Numbered from the stretch's first letter, positions 15,603 to 24,689 are shown. The stretch is DNA of 64,000 bases from Poriferisodalis sp965262965 (GCF_965262965.1 NZ_OZ253573.1:1550001-1614000), one strand, 5' to 3'. Numbers and translations are program-made. The notes: generated by a model from the letters alone, not told the origin.

Positions 15603-16698
15603 ATGCGCATTCGTACGGTCTCGTTGTTACTTGCCGTATCGGTGGCGGCGGCAGTGCTCGTCTACCCCCCCCCCCCCCCCCCGCTGAAGCGCAGCGGACG
15701 CCCGCAGCCAACCTGACCGGTCTGGAAGCGGCCGACAACGACTTCTCCGCTGGCATCTGGTCTAACGGCATCACGATGTGGGTCGCCAGCGAGGCTGCCG
15801 AGAGCATCCACGACCCTGCTGACGACAGGATCTACGCCTATCGGCTGCCATTGCTGAGCAACACCAGCTTTCGGTTCGATGTCAGCGGCAAGGAGTATTC
15901 GGACGGTGTTCCGACGTCGGCGAGGACCGCCCTCAGCGACACGAGCACTTCGGTGGGCAGCGAGGATCACATTTTGCAGCGGGTCGAGCTGGAGCCCAAC
16001 CTGTCGCATGTGACCGTCTCGGTCGAGCCTGACCACTATGGGACCCAGGTGTCGGTGAGTGCCGTTGACGCCGATTTGGTCGCGTCCGGTCGTCAGGTCG
16101 CGTTGGAGGGGCCGCTGTCGGCTGCCGGTGACGTGACCGTGACGGCGACTGCGCAGGACGGCACCACTCGCACGGTGTACATGCTGTTGTCGAGCTTGCA
16201 GTGCCATGACGGGCTCGGCTTCGGCCGGGTGACGATCGACGGTGATGCGTGCGCGATCTTGGACAGCATCATCGTGAAGGTCGCTTCCAACTGCCGTGTG
16301 TTCGGTGACGTCAACTGTGATGTCGATAACGCGGCCCAGCAGGTGGCGGCGAGGCGGACGCTGACCTGGCCGGGGAGCTGCGCAGGTTCCCCGACAGCCA
16401 TGACGGCTCGGCTGCGTTCACCGGTGAGCTGCATTTCAGCGAGAACGTGTGAATCGGCTTCGCGGCCGTGCGCGACGACGTGCTCGAGGTGACAGGCGGC
16501 GAGGTGACCAAGGTGCGGCGACTGCACCCCGGCAGCGACGACCGCAACCGCCGCTGGGAACTCACCATCGCCCCCGACGGCGACAACACCGTGCAGATCA
16601 CACTGCCCACCGACTGCGAAACAACCGGCGCGATCTGCGCCACCGACGGCAGGACCCTCAACAGCCCGGTCACCCTCACCATCCCAGGACCCGCCTAG
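15603..16698 (+). pseudogene. Broken secreted protein with cadherin-like domain
   Basis: An ATG at 15603 opens a signal peptide (MRIRTVSLLLAVSVAAAVLV) that runs into 18 C residues. In the present state the frame ends at TGA 15714. One more or two fewer C would join it to AEAQRTPAANLTGLEAADND and a long second frame. That frame shows a cadherin-like beta-sandwich segment (VTVSVEPDHYGTQVSVSAVD, AAGDVTVTATAQDGTTRTVY). A second frame change near 16350 leads to ELRRFPDSHDGSAAFTGEL, then a nonsense TGA at 16450 (SENV-stop-IGFA), then DDVLEVTGGEV to the TAG at 16696. This last block resembles repeats found in large actinobacterial surface proteins. IS982 sits exactly at the stop codon. Function is unknown. 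Confidence 0.75.
15665..15682. repeat. Homopolymer of 18 C in a signal-peptide coding region
   Basis: Eighteen consecutive C residues lie 62 bases after the ATG at 15603 and encode a Pro run. The current length puts the downstream domain out of frame; 16 or 19 C would be in frame. This is the architecture of a slipped-strand on/off switch, although an assembly or sequencing length error is equally possible. Confidence 0.9.
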
Positions 16699-17720
16699 AT
16701 GATTAGTTCCAAGGGGTCAGTGGTCGTAGGCGGTGAGTGAGCGTGCTGGTCGGCTGTGTCGGTGGGTCTCGTTGTGCCAGATGGCGGTGGTGAGGGCGAG
16801 GAGCCGTGTGAGGATGCGCACGGCGACGCCGGAGCGGGTGCGGCCTTTGTGGCGTTCGAGGCTGAGCTGGCCTTTGAGGGTCTGGTTGATCGATTCGATG
16901 ATCTGGCGCAAGGGCCGCAGGAACCTTGCGCCGGGCCGTGGGGCCTCGGATCGGGTGGCGGGGCGGAGCAGGGTGATGCCGGTTTGGTTGAGCTGACGTT
17001 CGAACGCGGCGCGTCTGTAGCCCTTGTCGGCGATGAGTGTCTGGCCGGGCCGGGCGATCCCGGCCGCGGCGATCATGTCCGCGCAGACTTCGCGTTCGTC
17101 GGCTTTCGCGCCGGCGAGAGCGAACGCGATCGGCAGCCCCGCCGGCGTGGCCACAAGGTGCAGCCGCAGACCCCAGAAGTACCGCGAATGCGACGCGCAC
17201 CAGCCGTATTGGGCCCATCGGGCGAGGTCAGAGCGCTTTTGGGTCTCGCGGCTGGTGCCGCACTCGACCGGGGTGGAGTCGACCAGCCACACGTCGTCGT
17301 GCCACGACTCGCACTCGCGTGCGAGGCATCCCATGACACGAGCGATCATCTCGGCGCTGCGCCGCAGCCGCTTGTTGTAGCCGTCGCGGTTGGGCAGGTA
17401 CGCGAACCACGGCCCCAGATGCGCTTTCGCGTAGCGCACGAACTGCGACTCGTTGTCATAGCCCAGCAGCGCCGAGATCACCGCCAGGGTGATCAGCTCC
17501 GCGTCCGACAGCTTCGGGGCGAACCCCACCGCAGGCCGCTGCGGCACCCAATGAGGGTTCTGCGCCAACAGGTCATCGATCCGCACATACAGTGCGGTCG
17601 CAAGGGTGTCCAAGTCCGGGTTCATGCTCCGGTCCTGCGAGATCGAGGTGTTGTTTCACACCCCGAGCTTGGACACCCTCACCCCACAACCGGTGGACCC
17701 GACCCCTTGGAACTAATCAT
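16699..17720. mobile_element. IS982-family insertion sequence, intact
   Basis: Perfect inverted ends ATGATTAGTTCCAAGGGGTC lie at 16699-16718 and 17701-17720, bounded by CTAG on both sides (16695-16698 and 17721-17724), which is a likely 4-bp target duplication. The length of 1022 bp and the single transposase match the family. Insertion duplicated the CTAG containing the TAG stop of the upstream pseudogene. Confidence 0.93.
16717..17625 (-). CDS. IS982-family transposase
   Basis: A 302-residue DDE transposase. N-terminal KLSDAELITLAVISALLGYD is typical of IS982. Catalytic acidic residues lie in DVWLVDSTPVECG, QTLIADKGYRRAAFE and RQIIESINQTLKGQLSLERH. The frame is full length and uninterrupted, and both inverted ends are perfect, so the element may be mobile. 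Confidence 0.93.
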   Translation of the reverse strand: MNPDLDTLATALYVRIDDLLAQNPHWVPQRPAVGFAPKLSDAELITLAVISALLGYDNESQFVRYAKAHLGPWFAYLPNRDGYNKRLRRSAEMIARVMGCLARECESWHDDVWLVDSTPVECGTSRETQKRSDLARWAQYGWCASHSRYFWGLRLHLVATPAGLPIAFALAGAKADEREVCADMIAAAGIARPGQTLIADKGYRRAAFERQLNQTGITLLRPATRSEAPRPGARFLRPLRQIIESINQTLKGQLSLERHKGRTRSGVAVRILTRLLALTTAIWHNETHRHSRPARSLTAYDH

Positions 17721-17805
17721 CTAGACCAACCGAACCCACACACACCATCCGCCGCGCCAGCGCCGGAGCCTGATGCCGGGGCGGCGTCGATAGCCTGATA
17801 TGCCT

Positions 17806-17892
17806 ATGTCGAAGCGCACCAACAAGCGAAAGCTCCGGGCGCGCCGCAACAAGGCCAACCACGGCAAGCGGCCCAACTGCGGCCGCGGCTAG
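17806..17892 (+). CDS. Ribosomal protein bL37
   Basis: A 28-residue, very basic protein: MSKRTNKRKLRARRNKANHG then KRPNCGRG. It closely matches the short actinobacterial ribosomal protein bL37 found in mycobacterial 50S structures, which shares the MxKR...KANHGKRPN pattern. That protein binds near the peptidyl transferase region and is specific to actinobacteria. No clear Shine-Dalgarno is present. TAGCCT or TGATAT just upstream could be a -10 box of a nearly leaderless transcript. It converges on the SGNH gene 7 bases downstream. Confidence 0.85.
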   Translation: MSKRTNKRKLRARRNKANHGKRPNCGRG

Positions 17893-17899
17893 TCACGCG

Positions 17900-18853
17900 T
17901 CAGCCGCTGCGGCGCTCGATCTCAGCGAGGATCGGCTCCGTCAGCACGACTCCGCCGTAGTAGGTGTAGTGAATGCCGTCCTGGGTGCGGACGTTGCGCT
18001 GCCCGGGGCCGAGGCGTTGTGCATAGGCGCCATCTACCCCCACTGCGTCGAACGAATCCATGAAGATCGCGCCGTCGACATCGGCGACGGCCGCTGCCGC
18101 GAGCGGGTTGACGACACCGGGCAACGGCGCAAAATGCCGCGGCTGCAACGGCGGCAAGCCGACCCAGATCACGAGCCGGCCAGGCCGGGCGGCGGCGGCA
18201 ACGAGATCGCGGACCCGCGTACGGTAGCGCTCGGTCCATTCGTCCTCGCCGAAACGCGCTTCCAGCCCGCGGAATCTCTGCTTGTCGTTGGCGCCCATCG
18301 CCAGGACGATGACGTCGTAGGGACCTTCGGCCACATCACTGGCCATGTAGTCGATCCAGTCGAAGAACCATTCGGTGACGACGCCCGTGGACGTGATGAT
18401 GTCCTCAGTGAACCTGAAATCTGGTTCGTCGGCGATGAGCTGACGGAATCCGTACACCGGACCGCCCGACATCGAATCGCCTCCGGCCCACACCCGCAGC
18501 GGACGTTCCGCTGTCGCCGCGGGCAAGAGCGATCGGCGGTCGTCGCGGGCGAACCAGTAGTACGTGGGCTCGGTGCCCAGCTGGGACTCTGCGAGCGGAT
18601 CGGGCCAGCGCAGCACCGGGTCGGCCCATGGATCGTCGGTGTAACGCGGGGGCGGCTCGGAGACTGTCGACACTTGCTCGACAGTCTCTGACGTCTCGTC
18701 GCCGGCTTGCGCCGCAACTGGTCCGTGTGGCAACGAGGTCGCGACCATGCACACAGCCGCCCCTGCTGCCCACAGCGATCGCTTTGTGTGGCCTGACGCC
18801 CGTGTGAGTCGAGATGGCCGGCGTCGCACAAGTGGCCCAGGGCCTGCGATCAC
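17900..18853 (-). CDS. Secreted SGNH/GDSL-type hydrolase (DUF459-like)
   Basis: A 317-residue protein with an N-terminal membrane or signal segment (SLWAAGAAVCMVATSLPHG). The SGNH blocks are WAGGDSMSGGPVYGFRQLI (nucleophile Ser), VIVLAMGANDKQRF (Asn) and TQDGIHYTYYGGVVL (catalytic Asp-x-x-His). Such enzymes act as esterases or acyltransferases on cell-envelope glycans. It overlaps the preceding SGNH gene by four bases (ATGA) and is third in an MBOAT-SGNH-SGNH operon, so the pair probably receive acyl groups exported by the MBOAT protein. The exact substrate is unknown. Confidence 0.82.
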   Translation of the reverse strand: MIAGPGPLVRRRPSRLTRASGHTKRSLWAAGAAVCMVATSLPHGPVAAQAGDETSETVEQVSTVSEPPPRYTDDPWADPVLRWPDPLAESQLGTEPTYYWFARDDRRSLLPAATAERPLRVWAGGDSMSGGPVYGFRQLIADEPDFRFTEDIITSTGVVTEWFFDWIDYMASDVAEGPYDVIVLAMGANDKQRFRGLEARFGEDEWTERYRTRVRDLVAAAARPGRLVIWVGLPPLQPRHFAPLPGVVNPLAAAAVADVDGAIFMDSFDAVGVDGAYAQRLGPGQRNVRTQDGIHYTYYGGVVLTEPILAEIERRSG

Positions 18854-20058
18854 GAAGGCCCACCAGAGTCGAGGTCGACGAACAGGCCGAGTTCATCCAA
18901 CAGCACTTCTGACAGCCAGCGGCCGCCGATGGTGCTGAGGTGCACACCGTCAGTCAGGCGCACGTCGGTTCTTTGGCCGTCCTGGCCGATCACGTAGCGG
19001 CTGAAGCCGCCGTCGGGTCCACGGAACAGGTCGCGGATGTCGACGTAGTGCACTTGGGGGCGTTCTGCGGCCTCGGCGGCATAGATCGCGTTGATCTGGT
19101 GCATCTTGTCGTCGTAGTTGGGATCGCGCATGATCGGCTGACCGACCCAGATCAGGACCCGCTGCGGATCGGTCGCGACGAGGTTCATCACGTGGCCGAC
19201 GCGTGTGGAATATTCCTGCACCCACGCCTCGGAGAATGGCCGGGCGATCTGGCCGTCCACCACCAGCGCCTGCGCGTCATTGCCGCCGAACATGAGGACG
19301 ACCGCGTCGGGGTCGTCGGCGACCATGACCTCGATGATGCGTTCGGGCCAGTCGTAGAAGTCCGGGCGCGTCAGCCCGCTTGAGAGCACATTCTCGGTTT
19401 CGGCCTCGATGACCCCGGTCGCCTCGGCCAAGCCGACCATTGTGTCGCCGAAGAACTGGACCATCGAATCGCCCATGACACGCAATTTCAGGGGCTCCGC
19501 AGGGGTCGGAAACCACGGAATCGTGGTGGCAGGCACGCTGGCCGCCGGGGCGTCTTGTGCCGATGGCGTCGCCCCGACGACCGTCGGATCGACGGATGCG
19601 TCCGCGGTGCTTCCGCCCTGCGACTGCGGGTCCGGAACCGACGCAACATCGGGGGTGCTCTGCGTCTCGGTCTCACCGATGACGGAGGTCTCGGCCACAA
19701 CGACGCCGCCTGACGCCGTCGGGGTCTCGGGGACCTGAAGCGCCTCGCCGACTGACGCACCCGGGTCCGGCTTCGACCGGCCCAGTGCCTCGTCGGCCCA
19801 CAGCCGCGGCAGATGCAGCCCAACAGCGCTCGAAACGTCCTCGATGGGTTCCCACACTGCCACGGACGTGTCGCGTTCCCATCCGAAGGGCTTCTGCTGC
19901 GCTTCTCGCAGAAGCTGCTGCGCATTGAGCACCACCGCCAGCACGAGACCGAGCGCCCCCGCTGCGAGGACGCGTCCAGCTGCCACACCGTTTCGACGGT
20001 CGGTTGCCGACAGAGCCGGGCCGGAACGCTCTCCGGATGGTGATTGCAAGATCGTCAT
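18850..20058 (-). CDS. Membrane-anchored SGNH hydrolase (DUF459-like)
   Basis: A 402-residue protein. It has an N-terminal transmembrane helix (RVLAAGALGLVLAVVLNAQQ), then a long Pro/Ser/Thr-rich linker (about residues 100-200), then the SGNH domain: LRVMGDSMVQFFGDTMVGL (Ser), VVLMFGGNDAQAL (Asn) and RLTDGVHLSTIGGRWLS (Asp/His). I chose the ATG at 20056-20058, 6 bases after the MBOAT stop; a TTG at 20064 is possible. The linker places the catalytic domain outside the membrane. Confidence 0.82.
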   Translation of the reverse strand: MTILQSPSGERSGPALSATDRRNGVAAGRVLAAGALGLVLAVVLNAQQLLREAQQKPFGWERDTSVAVWEPIEDVSSAVGLHLPRLWADEALGRSKPDPGASVGEALQVPETPTASGGVVVAETSVIGETETQSTPDVASVPDPQSQGGSTADASVDPTVVGATPSAQDAPAASVPATTIPWFPTPAEPLKLRVMGDSMVQFFGDTMVGLAEATGVIEAETENVLSSGLTRPDFYDWPERIIEVMVADDPDAVVLMFGGNDAQALVVDGQIARPFSEAWVQEYSTRVGHVMNLVATDPQRVLIWVGQPIMRDPNYDDKMHQINAIYAAEAAERPQVHYVDIRDLFRGPDGGFSRYVIGQDGQRTDVRLTDGVHLSTIGGRWLSEVLLDELGLFVDLDSGGPS

Positions 20059-20064
20059 GACCAA

Positions 20065-21507
20065 TCAGAACTGGAAGTAGATGAACGGGGCCACACCTGA
20101 GGGGCCGAGGACGTCGATGGCAACCAGCGCGAGACCCACGGCGGCACCCTGAGCCAGCCAGCTCAGGTCGGCAAATCCCTCGCGAATCTGGTCGGCCCAT
20201 GCCTGCGGCATGAACTGGAACGCAAGAGCGCCGAAGGTGACGGCAATCACCAGCGGAGTCGCGGTCCCCGCGTAGTTGTCGAAGTTGGCGATTGCACCGA
20301 GCATCTCAACAGAAGCCGACAGCGACTCAGACCGGAAGAAGACCCACGCCAGGCACACAACGTGGAACGTGACCAGCCACCGCACGGCTTCGCCGATGCC
20401 GACGGGGAGGATCGGGCCCAAGCCGTGCCGCTCGCGTCGCTCGCGGACCAGCCGCTCAACCGCCAGCACGACGCCGTGGATGCCGCCCCAGATGACGAAG
20501 TTCCACGTGCTGCCGTGCCACAGACCGCCCAACAGCATCACCAGCATCAGGTTCCGGTACGTGGCGACACGACTGCCTCGATTGCCGCCAAGCGGCACGT
20601 AGAGGTAGTCGCGCAGCCAGCGTGAGAGCGTCATGTGCCAGCGTCGCCAGAAGTCCTGCAGCGTCAGCGCCCGGTACGGCGCGCTGAAGTTTTGGGGGAA
20701 GCGGAAGCCGAGCAGCAGCGCGACGCCAATGGCGATGTCGGTGTATCCCGAGAAATCGGCATAGATCTGGACTGCGTACGCATACACAGCCAGCACCACC
20801 TCGGGGCCGCTGTGCCCTCCCGGGTCGGCAAAGACACCGTCCACGATCTCGCTGGCGAGGAAGCTCGAGATGACGACCTTCTTGAACAGGCCATTCAGGA
20901 TCAGCCCGAACGCCTCGGCGGCGGGGACGTAACGCGGATCAGGTCGTGCGGCCAGTTGCGGCGCCATCTCCGACGCCCGCACGATGGGCCCAGCCACCAG
21001 CTGGGGGAAGAATGAGAGGTACACCGCGAAGTCCATCGGCGCCATCTCGCGGACGTTTCGGCGACCGACGTCGATGATGTAGCTCATCGCCTGGAACGTG
21101 TAGAACGAGATGCCGACCGGCAGCGTGTACTCAAGGATCGGCAAGGTGCCCGAGATGCCCACGCTCTCAAGCAGGTTCGAGAGCTCGACGGCGAAGAAAT
21201 CCCAGTACTTGAAGACGCCGAGAATGCCCAGATTGGCAACGACTCCGATGCGAACCCACCAGCGCGCAGTTCGTGCGTCGTCACGACCGGTTCCCTGCAG
21301 GTTCGCCGCCGTGAAATGCCCGACCACCCAGTTGATGACGATGGTGGCGGCCAGAAGGAGCACGAAGCGCCAGCTCCACCAGCCGTAGAAGAAGATGCTG
21401 AAACCGAGCATCAATGGCTTCCACAGCGTGGGGTGCGGCCGCGTCAGCCAGTTCACGACGAAGACGACGACGAAGAACGCGCCGAAGGCAAACGTCGGAA
21501 ACAGCAT
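20065..21507 (-). CDS. MBOAT-family O-acyltransferase (AlgI-like)
   Basis: A 480-residue polytopic membrane protein that moves acyl groups, usually acetyl, across the membrane for O-acylation of extracytoplasmic glycans. Family hallmarks are MLFPTFAFGAFFVVVFVVNW, VGISFYTFQAMSYIIDVGRR, LQDFWRRWHMTLSRWLRDYL with YVPLGGNRGS, and the catalytic His in LLGGLWHGSTWNFVIWGGIH. It is first in an operon with two SGNH hydrolases. This pairing is known for alginate, peptidoglycan and secondary-polymer acetylation. Which polymer is modified here cannot be told. Confidence 0.9.
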   Translation of the reverse strand: MLFPTFAFGAFFVVVFVVNWLTRPHPTLWKPLMLGFSIFFYGWWSWRFVLLLAATIVINWVVGHFTAANLQGTGRDDARTARWWVRIGVVANLGILGVFKYWDFFAVELSNLLESVGISGTLPILEYTLPVGISFYTFQAMSYIIDVGRRNVREMAPMDFAVYLSFFPQLVAGPIVRASEMAPQLAARPDPRYVPAAEAFGLILNGLFKKVVISSFLASEIVDGVFADPGGHSGPEVVLAVYAYAVQIYADFSGYTDIAIGVALLLGFRFPQNFSAPYRALTLQDFWRRWHMTLSRWLRDYLYVPLGGNRGSRVATYRNLMLVMLLGGLWHGSTWNFVIWGGIHGVVLAVERLVRERRERHGLGPILPVGIGEAVRWLVTFHVVCLAWVFFRSESLSASVEMLGAIANFDNYAGTATPLVIAVTFGALAFQFMPQAWADQIREGFADLSWLAQGAAVGLALVAIDVLGPSGVAPFIYFQF

Positions 21508-21652
21508 GACTACAGCGAAACTACTGGGGTCGGCTTTGCCACGATGTGCATCTGTGATCTACGACTCTCGCCTCCGTCGGGCCACCGCCCGGTATGAACG
21601 GGCTCGATTCGTCGACGAGCGCGCAGTCGCCTCGATTCGTCGGTGACTGGCG

Positions 21653-23383
21653 ATGACCGTCGAGATGAGGCCAACGCAATTGCTGGAGGTCTGGCTCGCC
21701 GCCGACCCTGATCCGTGGACGCGCCGCGCCATCGAGGACGGACGCGGTCACCCCGCTTGGGTGCATGAGCATTTCAGCAACGTGCTGCGCTTCGGCACGG
21801 CGGGGCTTCGAGGCGCGACCGGACCGGGGCCGAATCGCATGAACCGCGTCATGGCTCGGCTGGTCGCACGGGCCGTCGGGGCCGAACTCATCTCTGCGGG
21901 ACTGGCCTCGCGAGGTGCCGTCGTCGGCTTCGATGCACGGCCCGGCTCCCAGGACATGGCCGTCGATGCCGCTCGCCTTCTGGCCGGCACGGGCATCCCA
22001 ACGGCGATCATCGATGGCGCTGCACCGACGCCGCTGCTCGCCCGGCAGTTGCTTGCCCGCTCCGCGGGCGCCGCACTCATGGTCACCGCCAGCCACAACC
22101 CTCGCGGCGACAACGGACTCAAGGCGTACTGGGCCGACGGCACCCAGATCCGACCGCCGCTGGACCGGCTCATCGAAGCTCGCATGGATCTGACGTCGCT
22201 CCCTGACGATGGCGATCTCGCTGTGCGACATGAGGTCGAGAGTCTCGACGTGCGATCGGTGATCGCCGAATACGTCGGCGCGACCATCCGCCCACCGACC
22301 TTCGACTCGTCGAGCGAGCCGGCCGATCCCCCACCCGACATCGCGCAGGTCGTCTACACGGCGCTCTGCGGCGTCGGCTCGCAGACACTTGGCCACGCGT
22401 TCGCGGTCGCGGGCTTGCCACCGCCGCTGTACGTGGAGCACCAGCGACACCCCGACGGTTCGTTCCCGGGACTGCCGTACCCGAATCCCGAGGAGCCGGG
22501 CACGCTCGATGACGCGCTGGCACTGGCCGACGAGCAGGGGGCCGATCTCGTGCTCGCCAACGATCCCGACGCGGACCGGCTCGCAGTCGCCGTGCGCGAC
22601 CGGCGCGGCAAGTGGTACCGGCTGAGCGGGGACGAACTGGGCGTGCTGCTGTGCGACTGGCTGATCGGTCTGGCGAGCGACGAGAGCCAAACGCGACCGC
22701 TCATCTCGGCCTCTTCGGTCGTCTCAGGACGGATGGCGGAAGCACTCTGCATCGCTCGGGGCGTCGAACACCACCGAACCCTGACCGGCTTCAAGTGGAT
22801 CATGGAGCCTCGCCTGGCGCATCCCGACGCCCGCTGGGTGTTCGGCTACGAAGAGGCGCTGGGCTACTCGGTCACCGACGCCGTGCTGGACAAGGACGGC
22901 ATCTCAGCCGCCGTGGAATTCGTGCGGTTGGCCGGCGCATTGGCTGCTCACGGCATCGGGCCGCTCGAACGGCTCGATGAGCTCGTAGCCGAAGTCGGCC
23001 TCCACGTCACTGCTGCAGCCTCGGTGCGCGCGAGCCCCGAAGCAATCTCCTCCGCGATGGCGCAGTTGCGGTCTCATCCGCCGCGCACGATCGCGGGCCG
23101 CGCCGTGACGAACGTCGTGGACTGGCTCGACCCCAGCAAACCCCACCCTGCTGACCTCGTCGAAGTGGAGCTGGCGCTCGCCACGGCCAACGGCGGTGGC
23201 CATGACCCAGAGGCCCAGGTCCGCATCTGCATCCGGCCAAGCGGCACCGAGCCCAAGGCGAAGATCTACCTCGAAGCCGTGATCCCGACCCCCGGCGACA
23301 TCCGCACCGACCGCCGTCATCTGGAAGCGCTGCTCGACGCCGTCGCCGCCGAGATGTCGGCCTCTCTGTTCGCTGTCGGATAG
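21653..23383 (+). CDS. Phosphoglucomutase/phosphomannomutase (alpha-D-phosphohexomutase)
   Basis: Interconverts hexose 1- and 6-phosphates for glycogen or cell-wall precursor supply. The 576-residue protein has the four expected domains: FGTAGLRGATGPGPNRMN at the start; the phosphoserine loop ALMVTASHNPRGDNGLKAYW; the metal loop LVLANDPDADRLAVAVRDR; the sugar-binding loop FGYEEALGYSV; and the phosphate-binding loop CIRPSGTEPKAKIYLEAV. The length matches the Gram-positive PgcA/Pmm type. It diverges from the MBOAT operon across 145 bases that should hold both promoters. Confidence 0.94.
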   Translation: MTVEMRPTQLLEVWLAADPDPWTRRAIEDGRGHPAWVHEHFSNVLRFGTAGLRGATGPGPNRMNRVMARLVARAVGAELISAGLASRGAVVGFDARPGSQDMAVDAARLLAGTGIPTAIIDGAAPTPLLARQLLARSAGAALMVTASHNPRGDNGLKAYWADGTQIRPPLDRLIEARMDLTSLPDDGDLAVRHEVESLDVRSVIAEYVGATIRPPTFDSSSEPADPPPDIAQVVYTALCGVGSQTLGHAFAVAGLPPPLYVEHQRHPDGSFPGLPYPNPEEPGTLDDALALADEQGADLVLANDPDADRLAVAVRDRRGKWYRLSGDELGVLLCDWLIGLASDESQTRPLISASSVVSGRMAEALCIARGVEHHRTLTGFKWIMEPRLAHPDARWVFGYEEALGYSVTDAVLDKDGISAAVEFVRLAGALAAHGIGPLERLDELVAEVGLHVTAAASVRASPEAISSAMAQLRSHPPRTIAGRAVTNVVDWLDPSKPHPADLVEVELALATANGGGHDPEAQVRICIRPSGTEPKAKIYLEAVIPTPGDIRTDRRHLEALLDAVAAEMSASLFAVG

Positions 23384-23459
23384 GTCGGCACGAGCGCACG
23401 TGCAATCCCGCTCCATACATTTGACTGGCGATGACCTCAGACATCGACCGGTCGGATTC

Positions 23460-23588
23460 ATGACGCGACCGGCACCGCTTGACGGGATCCGGGTGATCGA
23501 CCTGACCCAGGTGCTCGCCGGTCCCTACTGCACCTACCAGCTGGCTTTGCTCGGGGCTGAAGTCCTCGCAATGCGGCAAGGGCTTTAA
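23460..23588 (+). pseudogene. 5' fragment of a CaiB/BaiF CoA-transferase gene
   Basis: About 36 residues match the start of family III CoA-transferases: PLDGIRVIDLTQVLAGPYCT then YQLALLGAEV. The reading then departs (LAMRQGL) and stops. The usual VIKVE continuation and the remaining 350 or so residues are absent, so this is the stub of a deleted gene, with 39 bases before the adenosine kinase stop. Confidence 0.75.
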
Positions 23589-23627
23589 GTCTTGGGGTCA
23601 CCGCATCCGAGCCAATCTGCGTGCCCT

Positions 23628-24689
23628 CTAGATCAGATCAGCGGCCAGCGAATCGAGCGGCACGAGCGGCCGGGTTCCCACGTGGGTGATGACCTCGGCG
23701 GCCGCAACCGAGCCGAGCCGGCCGCATCGTTCGAGGTCGTAGCCGCGGGCCAATCCATACAGCACGCCCGCTGCGTACAGGTCGCCAGCGCCGGTGCGGT
23801 CGACGACCTCATCGACCGGCTCGACAGGGATCTCCACGATCTCGTCGGGGGTGACGAATACGGCTCCGGCCGCCGACAGCGTGACCGAAGCGATGTCCAC
23901 CCGGCCCTGCACCGTCGCGAGCGCTTCGTCGAGGTCATCGGTCCCGTAGAGCGCCTTGAGCTCGGCTGCGTTGGCGAACAAGACGTTGGTGCAGCGATCC
24001 ACCATGTCGATGAACTCGCGCCGGTGGCGCTCAACGCAGAACGAGTCAGACAGGCTGAGGGCAACGTGGCAATCGTTGCCGGGAGCGGCGCAGTGTTCAG
24101 CCACCTCGCGCAGCGCAACCCGGGCCGCTGTCGGATCCCAGAGGTAGCCCTCGAGCAGCACCGTGCGAGCACGGTCCACCATGGCCCAGTCCACATCGGC
24201 TGGCGCGAAGCCGGCGGAGGCCCCCAGGTACGTGCTCATCGTGCGCTCGCCGTCGGGCGTGATGACGACCGTGCAGCGACCCGTCGGATCGTCGGCTGGC
24301 GCCCCCGCGGTAGCGTGCTCGACCCCGTGCGCGGCCATGTCGGAGATGAACAGGTCCCCTAGGGAGTCCTCGCTCACGCGGCCCATGTAGCCGGCATTGC
24401 CGCCGAGCGCCGCGATACCCAGCATCGTGTTCGCGACCGAGCCGCCGGGCGTCATCTCGTCTGGGCCCCCAAGCAGCTCCACGAGCGCGGTGAGCTCGAC
24501 CGCCCGCTGGGTATCCACCAGCGTCATCGCCCCCTTGACGATGCCCAGCTCGATGACCATGGCTTCATCGGTGCGCAGAAGCACGTCCACCATCGCATTG
24601 CCGATGCCGACGACATCGAGAGCACTGCCGCTGCCGACGACATCACGTGCATCGCCGTTGTCGGTGACATCGGGATGCTGAGATTCCAC
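23628..24689 (-). CDS. PfkB-family sugar/nucleoside kinase, adenosine kinase-like
   Basis: A 353-residue ribokinase-fold kinase. Motifs are VVGIGNAMVDVLLRTDEAMV, TPGGSVANTMLGIAALGGNA (substrate site), MGRVSEDSLGDLF, and the signature DRTGAGDLYAAGVLYGLARG, in which the Asp of GAGD is the catalytic base. The Gly-Gly-Ser-x-x-Asn pattern and the NAAELKALYG segment fit the adenosine kinase branch, which salvages adenosine to AMP, but another nucleoside or sugar is possible. It is transcribed away from the aminopeptidase gene; the 140-base gap should contain both promoters. Confidence 0.88.
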   Translation of the reverse strand: MESQHPDVTDNGDARDVVGSGSALDVVGIGNAMVDVLLRTDEAMVIELGIVKGAMTLVDTQRAVELTALVELLGGPDEMTPGGSVANTMLGIAALGGNAGYMGRVSEDSLGDLFISDMAAHGVEHATAGAPADDPTGRCTVVITPDGERTMSTYLGASAGFAPADVDWAMVDRARTVLLEGYLWDPTAARVALREVAEHCAAPGNDCHVALSLSDSFCVERHRREFIDMVDRCTNVLFANAAELKALYGTDDLDEALATVQGRVDIASVTLSAAGAVFVTPDEIVEIPVEPVDEVVDRTGAGDLYAAGVLYGLARGYDLERCGRLGSVAAAEVITHVGTRPLVPLDSLAADLI

